Shown one piece after another: positions 16,755-24,694 of a stretch of DNA of 64,000 nucleotides. Source of the stretch: Microvirga sp. VF16 (GTDB taxonomy: Bacteria > Pseudomonadota > Alphaproteobacteria > Rhizobiales > Beijerinckiaceae); assembly GCF_016864375.1 (NCBI RefSeq), contig NZ_CP069354.1, forward strand, positions 3,693,501 through 3,757,500. Reading direction: 5' to 3'. Each line of letters starts with the position of its first letter. The stretch's first letter is position 1. The notes under the pieces were generated by a model. The model worked only from the letters and a program-made list of their open reading frames with translations. It was not told where the DNA came from and made no database searches. A program made the position numbers and the translations under genes.

Positions 16755-17852
16755 CTACGCCCGTCCGCGGGTGCGGATCATGAAGGTGTCGAACGCATAT
16801 TCGTTGAGCTGCCACCAGGGTAGAACATCGTTGCGATAGGCTACCATCGAGTCATAGGCCTTCTTGAAGTCCGCGTTCTTGGCGGAGAGCTCGGCATAGA
16901 GCTCGTTGGCGGCCTTGAGCGAGGCCTCCAGGATGGCCGGGGAGAAGCTACGCAGCTCAGCGCCCGCACCGACCATGCGGCGCAGGGCCTGGCCATTCAC
17001 CGCATCGTACTTCGCCAGCATCCAGTTGTTCGCGGCTTCCGTCGCCTGGTTCATAATGGCCTGATATTGCTTCGGCAGCTCGTTCCACTTCTGCTGGTTG
17101 ACGACGAGGTGCAGCATCGCGCCACCCTCCCACCAGCCGGGAGCGTAATAGTATTTGGCGACCTTCAGGAAGCCGAGCTTCTCGTCATCGTAAGGACCGA
17201 CGAACTCGGCTGCGTCGAGGGTGCCGCGCTCCAGCGCCGGATAGACGTCGCCGGGAGCGATCTGCTGCGGCACGACGCCAAGCTTGGCCAGAACCTGCCC
17301 ACCCAGGCCGCCGATGCGGAACTTGAGGCCCTTAAGGTCATCGATGGTGTTGATTTCCTTGCGGAAGAAGCCGCCCATCTGGGCGCCGGAATTACCGCAG
17401 ACGAGGGAGGTGCAGTTATACCGCGCCATCACCTCGTTGATGATTTCCTTGCCGCCGGCGAAGTGCCACCAGGAATGGAGCTGGCGTGCATTGAGGCTGA
17501 ACGGCAGGCCCGTGCCCATGGCCAGGGCCGGCTCCTTGCCGATGTAGTAGTAGAGCGGGGTATGGGCGCATTCCACGACGCCGTTCTGCACCGCATCCAT
17601 GGCCTGCAGGCCACCAACGATCTCGCCTGGGGCGAAGACCTGAATCTGGAACTTGTTGTCGGTCGCCTCCGCCATGTACTGGGCGAAGGTCTGGGCGGTG
17701 CCGAAGATCGTATCGAGGGATTTCGGGAAGCTCGAGGTCAGACGCCAGCGGATTTCCGGCATGCTCTGGGCGATGGCCGGGGCCGCCACCGTTCCGGCCG
17801 CAGCAGCAAGCCCTGCCCCTTTCAGAAAGTTTCTTCTCTTCATCGTCGTCAT
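16755..17852 (-). CDS. TRAP transporter solute-binding protein, TakP-like (DctP family)
   Basis: Periplasmic binding protein for a tripartite ATP-independent transporter, 365 residues. It starts with a Tat signal (KRRNFLKGAGLAAAAGTVAAPAIA) and the mature part begins MPEIRWRLTSSFPKSLDTIFG. Family features include GGFFRKEI, the signature Arg in GLKFRIGGLGGQV, and the ligand-contact region VGPYDDEKLGF...WWEGG, close to the alpha-keto-acid binder TakP. The ATG at 17852 has GGGGAAA upstream. No DctQ or DctM membrane gene lies beside it. A similar protein is encoded at 38329-39417. Divergent from the fumarylacetoacetase gene with only 64 bp between starts, so the two may share control. Confidence 0.92.
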   Translation of the reverse strand: MTTMKRRNFLKGAGLAAAAGTVAAPAIAQSMPEIRWRLTSSFPKSLDTIFGTAQTFAQYMAEATDNKFQIQVFAPGEIVGGLQAMDAVQNGVVECAHTPLYYYIGKEPALAMGTGLPFSLNARQLHSWWHFAGGKEIINEVMARYNCTSLVCGNSGAQMGGFFRKEINTIDDLKGLKFRIGGLGGQVLAKLGVVPQQIAPGDVYPALERGTLDAAEFVGPYDDEKLGFLKVAKYYYAPGWWEGGAMLHLVVNQQKWNELPKQYQAIMNQATEAANNWMLAKYDAVNGQALRRMVGAGAELRSFSPAILEASLKAANELYAELSAKNADFKKAYDSMVAYRNDVLPWWQLNEYAFDTFMIRTRGRA

Positions 17853-17916
17853 TGGCGTTTCCCCGGAAAGCATTCTGTTGCAAGTTGAATGGACCATAAC
17901 AACCCGGTCGGTGGCA

Positions 17917-18936
17917 ATGAAGCTCTCCTCCCTCAACCAAGGCCGTGACGGCCGCCTCGTCATCGTCTCGAAAGACCTGACCCGCGCGACAGATGCTTTT
18001 TTCATTGTTCCGACGCTTCAGCAAGCCTTGGACAATTGGGAAAAAGTCGAGCCTCAATTGCGTGACCTCGCAGAGCAGCTGGAGCATGGTTCCGTACCGG
18101 CCTTCCGCTTCCACGAGCATGACTGTGCCTCGCCGCTGCCCCGCGCCTATCAATGGGCCGACGGCTCGGCTTATGTGAACCATGTGGAGCTGGTGCGAAA
18201 GGCGCGCGGTGCCGAGATGCCGGCCTCTTTCTGGGCTGATCCGCTCATGTATCAGGGTGGCTCCGATTCCTTCCTGGGACCAAGGGATCCGATCCTGGCG
18301 ATGGGCGAGGCCCATGGGATCGACTTCGAGGCCGAGGTCGCGGTGATCACGGACGACGTCCCGATGGGCGCGAGCCGCGAGGAGGCAGCCAGAGCCATCC
18401 GCCTGATCGTCCTCGTGAACGACGTCTCGCTCCGGAACCTGATTCCCGACGAGCTGGCAAAAGGCTTCGGCTTCTTCCAGGCCAAGCCCTCCTCCACCCT
18501 CTCGCCGGTGGCCGTCACGCCCGACGAGCTGGGCGAGGCCTGGGACGGCGGCAAACTCCACCTCCCCCTGCTCTCCAGCCTCAACGGCAAGCCTTTCGGC
18601 AAGCCCAATGCGGGCGTCGACATGACGTTCGACTTCCCGACCCTGATCGCTCACGCGGCCAAGACCCGGCCGCTCGGAGCCGGCACGGTCATCGGCTCCG
18701 GAACGGTCTCCAATAAGGACGAGGCAGGCGGACCGGGCAAGCCGATCACAGATGGCGGCCTCGGCTATTCCTGCCTGGCGGAGCTGCGCACCGTGGAGAC
18801 GATCCTTCAGGGCGAGGCGAAGACGCCCTTCATGCGCTTCGGCGACACGATCCGCATCGAGATGAAGGACAGGCAGGGCCACTCGATCTTCGGAGCCATC
18901 GAGCAGAAGGTCGAGGCCTATCGCAAGGAAGGCTGA
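17917..18936 (+). CDS. Fumarylacetoacetate hydrolase family protein
   Basis: A 339-residue protein of the FAH family, likely the fumarylacetoacetase that splits fumarylacetoacetate to fumarate and acetoacetate, the last step of tyrosine catabolism. The N-terminal domain starts MKLSSLNQGRDGRLVIVS; the C-terminal domain has the metal-site acids in HGIDFEAEVAVITDD and the segments LVNDVSLRNLIPDEL, FFQAKPSSTLSPVAV and IGSGTVSNKDEAGGPGKP. Length and N-terminus match the bacterial tyrosine-pathway type rather than short FAH-like hydrolases. The ATG at 17917 is the first that is in frame and downstream of the divergent TRAP start; its ribosome site is weak. Nearby hpd and maiA support the role. Confidence 0.85.
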   Translation: MKLSSLNQGRDGRLVIVSKDLTRATDAFFIVPTLQQALDNWEKVEPQLRDLAEQLEHGSVPAFRFHEHDCASPLPRAYQWADGSAYVNHVELVRKARGAEMPASFWADPLMYQGGSDSFLGPRDPILAMGEAHGIDFEAEVAVITDDVPMGASREEAARAIRLIVLVNDVSLRNLIPDELAKGFGFFQAKPSSTLSPVAVTPDELGEAWDGGKLHLPLLSSLNGKPFGKPNAGVDMTFDFPTLIAHAAKTRPLGAGTVIGSGTVSNKDEAGGPGKPITDGGLGYSCLAELRTVETILQGEAKTPFMRFGDTIRIEMKDRQGHSIFGAIEQKVEAYRKEG

Positions 18937-19002
18937 AAGGCCCCATAGGCGACGCCATTCGGCGCTCTACGTTCATGCTTCCAGCAAAGCATGGAGCGGC
19001 CC

Positions 19003-19218
19003 ATGGATGACCATGTCTACAAGATCGTCGAACTCGTCGGCTCGTCCGAGACCAGCATCGAGGATGCCATCCAGACGGCGATCCGGCGCGCGAACCATAC
19101 CTTGCGGAACCTGCGCTGGTTTGAGGTCATCCAGACCCGCGGCCATGTGGAGGACGGCGAGGTGCGGCATTATCAGGTGGTGATCAAGGCTGGATTTACT
19201 TTGGAGGCAGGTGGGTAA
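19003..19218 (+). CDS. Dodecin-family flavin-binding protein
   Basis: A 71-residue protein matching dodecins, small dodecameric shells that store flavin. It begins DHVYKIVELVGSS, followed by ETSIEDAIQTAIRRANHTLRNLRWFEV and the two C-terminal strands GEVRHYQVVIKAGFTL; the Trp in LRWFEV is the flavin-stacking residue of bacterial dodecins. I took the ATG at 19003 because dodecins start at this point and GGAGCGG lies just upstream; another ATG at 18991 would add four residues. It is 66 bp past the FAH gene. Confidence 0.9.
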   Translation: MDDHVYKIVELVGSSETSIEDAIQTAIRRANHTLRNLRWFEVIQTRGHVEDGEVRHYQVVIKAGFTLEAGG

Positions 19219-19233
19219 CCGGCCGCTCCCCGG

Positions 19234-19338
19234 TGTCATTCCCGGCCGGAGATGGCGGAGCCATTGGAGGGGAAGGGAATTCACGATGTTAGCGTGCAGC
19301 TGGATCCCCTGCTCTCGCCTCGCTCGCCGGGGATGACA
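19234..19338 (+). repeat. Family-B intergenic repeat, copy 1
   Basis: A ~105-bp element that begins TGTCATTCCCGGCCGG, contains GGAGGGGAAGGGAATTC, then CTGGATCCCC, and ends CGCCGGGGATGACA. Its ends are inverted (TGTCAT...GGATGACA). Related copies lie at 35204-35299 and 43347-43450 and a degraded one at 42189-42290. Confidence 0.75.
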
Positions 19339-19345
19339 ACCGCCT

Positions 19346-19435
19346 CGTCATGGTCGGGCTTGTCCCGGCCATCCCGATTGGAAAAGCGCTGAGCCTCACT
19401 TCATCGAGATCACCGGCACAAGGCCGGTGATGACG
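19346..19435 (-). repeat. Family-A REPIN-like repeat, copy 1
   Basis: A 90-bp element bounded by CGTCATGG and GTGATGACG. It contains two hairpins, one around GGGCTTGTCCCGG and one around CACCGGCACAAGGCCGGTG. The same pair of hairpins recurs at 21529-21635, 31926-32016 and 35106-35194. Confidence 0.8.
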
Positions 19436-19450
19436 TGAGAGTTTCGGTCT

Positions 19451-19622
19451 AGCGCATCGTGCGGACCCGAAGGGCCACGCGAGTGAAAAGTGGACCCGGT
19501 TTTCACTGACGTGGCCCTTCGGGTCGCTGACGCGGACCTCCGGGTCCGCTCCGACCGATGCGCTCTTCAAAGAGTGGGCCATCGGACCCAAAAGTGAGCC
19601 CACTTTTAGGTCCGGTGCTCTA
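19451..19622. repeat. Nested palindromic (cruciform-like) element
   Basis: Nested inverted repeats: outer AGCGCATCG (19451-19459) with CGATGCGCT (19556-19564); a perfect 16-bp pair GACCCGAAGGGCCACG (19464-19479) with CGTGGCCCTTCGGGTC (19510-19525); inside that GTGAAAA/TTTTCAC; then GCGGACC-tccg-GGTCCGC (19532-19549); and a final GGACCCAAAAGTG/CACTTTTAGGTCC hairpin (about 19584-19613). No reading frame is credible here. Confidence 0.75.
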
Positions 19623-19659
19623 GGCGTGCAACGCACTGGATCCTTCCGCAGTCAGTCCG

Positions 19660-20625
19660 CTACTTCACCTCGGCCTCGTAAATGTAGAGCGTGGACTTGT
19701 CGTCCTCGGGCATGAAGTAGCCGCGGATTCCGGAATCGCTCGTTTCCATCCAGACCGGGTTGTGGGTCATGTCCATACCGCCGGCCGACCAGAGCAGGAC
19801 CGGCGTCTGGAAGATCGGGCGGCCGTCGGCGAGGTTGACGAGATCGAGCCCGCCGAGACGGAACGGAGCAGCCTCCGGCGTCACGCGCATCTCGGTCACG
19901 CCGGAGCACAGCATGCGGCTTTTGCCGACATATTTGCAGTCCTGGTAATCGAGAGAATGCGAGGTGTTGAGCGCCCGCAGCTTCTCGGGACTTTCGTTCG
20001 CATTGGTGGGCTTGCCATTGGAATCGAGAGACCAGCGATAGAAGCGGCGCGAACCCCAGCTCACTCCGTGCAGGGACTTGTCGGCGGTGTTGTGCACCAC
20101 GCCGCCGATATGATCGGCGAAGCGGAACATCTCCTCGGCCTTCATGGTCTCCGGATCGACGCGATAGACGATGGAACGGCTGTTCGGCCGATACTCGGCC
20201 ACGGGAACCCAGATATATTTCCCGTCATAGTCGATCCCGCCCGGATGATAGATCGTACCTTCACCCAGGGTGATATCGGCAATGAGATTGCCTTTCATGT
20301 CGAGCTTGAACAGGTGCCCGACACCGGCGCCCGTATCGCGATCATATCCGTCCACCGGCTGCGGAAACCGCTTGGTCGGTTGCTGGATCTCGACGGACGA
20401 CACGAACAGCGTATCGCCGATCTTCACCATGCCCTGCGGATGATGGGTGAGGAAATTGACCGGAACAGCGGAAACGGGCTTCCACTGTGTTCCGCGCGAC
20501 AGCTTCGTCACGCGCTCGGCCAGCGCGTCCCGGTCGGGCTCCGCAGCCATGAGGGCCGCGGGCGCAGCCCCGAGGCAGAGCATCGTCAGAATCGTAGTCA
20601 GGCAACGTCTCGAAAAGCAGCCCAT
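19660..20625 (-). CDS. Exported propeller-like protein (DUF6454-like), function unknown
   Basis: A 321-residue protein with a signal peptide (CLTTILTMLCLGAAPAALMAAE). The mature part is rich in short beta strands with blades such as HHPQGMVKIGDTLFVSSVEI, YHPGGIDYDGKYIWVPVAEY and IGGVVHNTADKSLHGVSWGSRRFYRW, consistent with a six-bladed propeller; I recall similar proteins being named DUF6454. No catalytic residues are evident. The ATG at 20625 has an AAGGAGGAA site at ideal spacing. It stands alone, with the repeat-rich gap downstream and the LysE gene divergent upstream. Confidence 0.75.
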   Translation of the reverse strand: MGCFSRRCLTTILTMLCLGAAPAALMAAEPDRDALAERVTKLSRGTQWKPVSAVPVNFLTHHPQGMVKIGDTLFVSSVEIQQPTKRFPQPVDGYDRDTGAGVGHLFKLDMKGNLIADITLGEGTIYHPGGIDYDGKYIWVPVAEYRPNSRSIVYRVDPETMKAEEMFRFADHIGGVVHNTADKSLHGVSWGSRRFYRWSLDSNGKPTNANESPEKLRALNTSHSLDYQDCKYVGKSRMLCSGVTEMRVTPEAAPFRLGGLDLVNLADGRPIFQTPVLLWSAGGMDMTHNPVWMETSDSGIRGYFMPEDDKSTLYIYEAEVK

Positions 20626-20808
20626 CGCGTTCCTCCTTCAGTGACGATCCGCTTCTAACGAGCGGGTGATGTCAGTTTAGTGTCGCGCCCGACGTCCCGC
20701 TATCCATTCGTAAAGACGTTTTAGTCGAGGGCCTCCTTTCTGGGCCTCTTGTCTTGACCGCCGCGATGTGGCTTGGTCGCAAAAAGTGCAATGCGAGGGA
20801 GAATATCC

Positions 20809-21438
20809 ATGCCCGATCCCACCTTGTGGGGGTTGTTCGTCGTGGCATCGGTGGTGCTGCTTCTGACACCCGGCCCGGCCGTGCTCTTCATCATCGCGCG
20901 CTCGGTCCAGCAGGGCCGGACAGCGGGGCTCGTCTCCGTGATGGGGATCCATCTCGGCACCATCGTCCACATCGTTGCGGCAGCGGTCGGGCTTTCAGCC
21001 CTGATCGTGTCCTCGGCCCTTGCCTTTGCGATCGTCAAGTATCTCGGTGCCGCCTATCTCATCTGGATGGGCATCCGCACCCTCATGGCCAAGGATCCCA
21101 GCCCCGAAATGCCCTTGGTCCCCGCCGAGCCACTGCACCGCGCCTTTCGCGACGGCTTCGTGGTCAATCTCTTCAATCCGAAGACGGCGATCTTCTTCCT
21201 CGCCTTTCTGCCACAATTCGTCGATCCCGCGCGCAGCGCGCTCCATTGGCAGATCCTCATCCTTGGCCTGACCTTCATGGGGCTCGGCATCTTGAGCGAT
21301 GGAATCTTCGCGCTGCTGGCCGGGGCAGCCGGCGATGCCCTTCGCCGCAGCCGGCGTCTCCAGCGTCTCCTGCGCTGGTTCTCCGGAACCTCGTTCATCG
21401 GCCTCGGGGTCACCGCAGCCCTGGCGACGCGCAAGTAG
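20809..21438 (+). CDS. LysE/RhtB-family amino-acid exporter
   Basis: A 209-residue inner-membrane protein with five to six hydrophobic segments. The family N-terminus is LLLTPGPAVLFIIARSVQQGRTAGL, followed by GIHLGTIVHIVAAAVGLSA, KYLGAAYLIWMGIRTL and the conserved FRDGFVVNLFNPKTAIFFLAFLPQF block (landmarks only). Members export basic or neutral amino acids such as homoserine and threonine; the substrate here is unknown. The ATG at 20809 has GAGGGAG upstream. No LysG-type regulator lies next to it. Confidence 0.9.
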   Translation: MPDPTLWGLFVVASVVLLLTPGPAVLFIIARSVQQGRTAGLVSVMGIHLGTIVHIVAAAVGLSALIVSSALAFAIVKYLGAAYLIWMGIRTLMAKDPSPEMPLVPAEPLHRAFRDGFVVNLFNPKTAIFFLAFLPQFVDPARSALHWQILILGLTFMGLGILSDGIFALLAGAAGDALRRSRRLQRLLRWFSGTSFIGLGVTAALATRK

Positions 21439-21528
21439 GCCGTCATCCTGGGCCGCAGAGGATGATAGCGCCCCGCGATCTCTATCCCGCGATCTCTACG
21501 AAGAGCCGAACGCCTGCCCCAAATCTCA

Positions 21529-21635
21529 CGTCATCACCGGCCTTGTGCCGGTGATCCCGAGGGATTGAAGCGCCGCGCCTCACAGGATCAGGATGGCCGG
21601 GACTGCCCCGGTCGCGTCCGGGGACGGCCATGACG
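21529..21635 (+). repeat. Family-A REPIN-like repeat, copy 2
   Basis: Begins CGTCATCACCGGCCTTGTGCCGGTGATCCCG-like sequence and ends GGACGGCCATGACG. The second hairpin is enlarged (GACTGCCCCGGTCGCGTCCGGGG), so this copy has diverged. It lies between the LysE gene and the RTX terminator. Confidence 0.75.
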
Positions 21636-21681
21636 TTGACGCCGCCCATCCTCTCCGTGGAGGAAGAAAGCCTGCATTCTG

Positions 21682-21707
21682 TAAAAAGGGGCGCCGTAGC
21701 GCCCCTT
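21682..21707 (-). terminator. Rho-independent terminator of the first RTX gene
   Basis: On the minus strand the stem AAGGGGCGC-tacg-GCGCCCCTT (21686-21707) is followed by TTTACAG, giving a T5 run. It is 20 bp past the RTX stop. Confidence 0.9.
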
Positions 21708-21726
21708 CATGAAGCAAGCCGCTGGT

Positions 21727-24585
21727 TCATAGGATGAAGAACTCGGTGTACTTCAGTTCCTTGCTGACGTCCTTGGAGAACTTGAAGATTTCGATCGCCT
21801 TCTTCGAGCCCGAGCCGTCGGCATCGTAGTACAGGGTCTTCGTCTTCTTACTGTAGACCAGATAATCGTTCTGATCCTTGGCCTTGTCGCCTATCATGAA
21901 GAATTTCTTGTTCAGCTTGCCCGGATTGACCTCCGAGCCCTTGCCCAGTTTTGGCATGTACTTGTTGTCGAGCCAGATCGCGTCGTCTGCGGCCTTGTAG
22001 TCGTAGATCGTATCGAGGTTCTTGCTCTTGCTAGGCTTGTTGGCGTCAAAAACGAAGATATCGCGGCCCACACCGCCATAGAGCTTGTCGCTGCCCGAAC
22101 CGCCGGAGATCGTGTCATCTCCCTCGCCGCCCTTGATCGTGTTCTTGCCGACATTGCCCTTGATCGTGTTGTCGAGGGCGTTACCGGTGATGTTCAGGTT
22201 GGACTTGCCGGAGGCAGTGACGCTCACCACGCCCGGGTCCAGCGTCACGCTCTTCGTGACCTGGACCGTCGGTGAAGCCAGCAATTGGTCGAGGGTGAAC
22301 CGGCCTTCGGCAAAATCAAAGAACTCGACACCGAGAACGGTATCCTGACCATCACCGGCTCGGTTGTCGATGATAGCGACCTGATCGGTCCCATTCGTTG
22401 TGACCGCATAGTTCAAGCGGCTTCCCGCATAGGCCACGACGTCGACGCTCGTCCCACCGTCCAGCGTGTCATTGCCTGCCCCACCCGAGAGCGTATCGTT
22501 GCCGTTTTCCCCTCTCAGGCGATTGTTGAGGCCATCGCCGATAATCGTGTCCGCATTGTCCGTGCCGCGAATACGCTCGATGGCGATCAGCGTGTCGAGA
22601 TTACCCGTGGCATCCCGGACCTGTCCCTTGGTGAGATCGATCGTCAATCCGGTCTGGAGCCCCACGGCTCTTGCATCAGCCCGGTAGTCGACCTCATTGA
22701 TGCCGAGGGTGCCGTTGAAGATATCGTTCCCCGCATAGCCGATGAAGCGCTGGTTGCCGGCGCCCGAGCCGCCAATGAACGTATCCGCGCCGTCGGTGCC
22801 GAACACCGCGTCAATGGCGAAGAAAGTATCGGTGCCCCCACCGTTGCCGGTTTTCTTGACAGTTCCAGAGCGGGCGGTCGAACCGAAGGTCACTACGATC
22901 CCCGTGAAGCCCAGATTGCTGTAGTTCAGCACATTCCAGTTCAGGTCCGGATTGTCGTCAGCCCCGATCTCACCGCCATGGATCGTATCGTTGCCGGCGC
23001 TGCCGACGAACAGATCCTCCTCCTCGCCTGATCCCACGTTGGAACCGCCGACGAGAACGTCATTACCGTCGCCGCCATCCAGCGTGTCATTGCCGCGACC
23101 GCCGCTCAATGTGTCGTCACCGCCGGCGCCGCGCAGCCGGTTGTTGAGTTCGTTGCCGATGATCGTGTCGGCGAGGTCCGTGCCGCGGACACGCTCGATT
23201 TTAATCAGCGTGTCGGTATCGCCGAAGACGTCGGTTACCTCGCCCGCTACGAGATCGATGGTTAGGCCTGACGTAAGGTTCGTGCTCCGCCCTTCCTGTC
23301 GATAATCGACCTCGTTGATGCCCAAGGTGCCGTCGAAGACGTCATCGCCGGCATAACCGACGAAGCGCTGGTTGCTGGCGCCTGAGCCGCCGATGAACAT
23401 GTCCGCACCGTCGGTGCCGAACACGGCATCGATGGCGTGGAACGTGTCAATGCCGCCACCGCCGCCCGTCTTTTGTACGGTTCCGGCCCGAGAGGTCGCG
23501 CCGAATGTGACCGTGATGCCCGTAAACCCGGCAGCGTTGTGGTAGTTGAGCACATTCCAGTTCGCGTCCGGGTCGTCGTCTGCGCCGACTTTGCCGCCAT
23601 GGATCGTATCGTCGCCGGCGCTGCCCTCGAACAGATCCTCCCCGAAACCTCCGCCGATGCCGCCGATCATGACATCGTTGCCCTCACCGCCATCCAGTGT
23701 ATCGCTGCCAAGACCACCATTCAGCGTATCGTTGCCGCTGTCGCCCCGCAGCCGGTTGTTGAGGCTGTCCCCGATCAGGTGGTCGTTATGGCGGGTTCCC
23801 CGCAGGAACTCGATGTTCTTCAGCTTGTCGACGTCGCCGTTGAACCACGAAACGGTCACGAACCCGTCGGCGCCGACTTTCGACAGATCGACGTCGACGC
23901 CAATGCCGCTCTCGCGTGCATCGTTCCGATAATCGACCTCGTCGTCACCGGCCCCGCCGTCGAAGGTGTCGTTGCCCCCGAAGCCGCGGAAACGCTGGAA
24001 GCCATCATGGCCGATGAAGTGATCGTCGAACTGAGTTCCGTGAACCGCCTCGATGCCGGTGAACGTGTCGATTTCGTTCAAACCGTTGGCCCGAACCGTT
24101 CCGGTCCCTTCGCTCGTAAACTCAACGGTAATGCCATTCGGCCGGTTCATCAGATTGGATTCGGCGAGGTAGATGAGATCGTCGAACCCCTCGCCGCCAT
24201 CGATCGTGTCGTTCCCGAAGCCCGCGACCAGTTCATTGTTATTGTCATTCCCGAAGATCGCGTCATCTCCGACGAGAAACAGGTCGAAGATGTCACGGAT
24301 TGTGTAGGCGGGATTCGCCAGCGCATCATCGAACACGAACTGGGCAAGGTTCAGCCCCGTGAATTCCGCAACGACAGTCGTGCCGTCCGCTTCGACCAGC
24401 TCTATTTCGCTGATCGTCCCTGCACCCGTATTGAGGCCGGTTCCCGTGACGACGACCTTCCGAATCCCGATCGTATAGACCAGTCTCGTGCTGGTAGACT
24501 CTCCGTCAGGCACCTCTGGGAAGGGCGCGGGAAAGAACTGGTCGAGAGCGAACCCCTCGTCGGAGATAATGCTAAAATTGGCCAC
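21727..24585 (-). CDS. Large RTX / hemolysin-type calcium-binding secreted protein
   Basis: A 952-residue acidic protein with many GGxGxDxLxGG nonapeptides that fold into calcium-binding beta rolls (GDSGNDTLNGG, GGRGNDTLDGG, GENGNDTLSGG, GGEGDDTISGG). The last ~90 residues (from DIFVFDANKP to the end, with YDADGSGSKKAIEIF) resemble a type I secretion region and are shared with the RTX protein at 49523-51214. The centre holds long tandem units of about 206 residues, each running from an INEVDYR segment through IERVRGT, NNRLRG and DTIHGG back to INEVDYR. No enzyme domain is seen, so a surface or matrix role is likely. GTG start at 24585 with GGAGGG upstream. No type I secretion genes are in the window. 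Confidence 0.9.
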   Translation of the reverse strand: MANFSIISDEGFALDQFFPAPFPEVPDGESTSTRLVYTIGIRKVVVTGTGLNTGAGTISEIELVEADGTTVVAEFTGLNLAQFVFDDALANPAYTIRDIFDLFLVGDDAIFGNDNNNELVAGFGNDTIDGGEGFDDLIYLAESNLMNRPNGITVEFTSEGTGTVRANGLNEIDTFTGIEAVHGTQFDDHFIGHDGFQRFRGFGGNDTFDGGAGDDEVDYRNDARESGIGVDVDLSKVGADGFVTVSWFNGDVDKLKNIEFLRGTRHNDHLIGDSLNNRLRGDSGNDTLNGGLGSDTLDGGEGNDVMIGGIGGGFGEDLFEGSAGDDTIHGGKVGADDDPDANWNVLNYHNAAGFTGITVTFGATSRAGTVQKTGGGGGIDTFHAIDAVFGTDGADMFIGGSGASNQRFVGYAGDDVFDGTLGINEVDYRQEGRSTNLTSGLTIDLVAGEVTDVFGDTDTLIKIERVRGTDLADTIIGNELNNRLRGAGGDDTLSGGRGNDTLDGGDGNDVLVGGSNVGSGEEEDLFVGSAGNDTIHGGEIGADDNPDLNWNVLNYSNLGFTGIVVTFGSTARSGTVKKTGNGGGTDTFFAIDAVFGTDGADTFIGGSGAGNQRFIGYAGNDIFNGTLGINEVDYRADARAVGLQTGLTIDLTKGQVRDATGNLDTLIAIERIRGTDNADTIIGDGLNNRLRGENGNDTLSGGAGNDTLDGGTSVDVVAYAGSRLNYAVTTNGTDQVAIIDNRAGDGQDTVLGVEFFDFAEGRFTLDQLLASPTVQVTKSVTLDPGVVSVTASGKSNLNITGNALDNTIKGNVGKNTIKGGEGDDTISGGSGSDKLYGGVGRDIFVFDANKPSKSKNLDTIYDYKAADDAIWLDNKYMPKLGKGSEVNPGKLNKKFFMIGDKAKDQNDYLVYSKKTKTLYYDADGSGSKKAIEIFKFSKDVSKELKYTEFFIL

Positions 24586-24694
24586 GATGTCCCTCCAAGA
24601 CGATATATCGTCTCAGATTATTCATCCATGGGCCTAGGAGTATATCCCAGAAGAGGTATTCAACGCGCTTTTGAAAGGATGTTGCAAAAAAACA

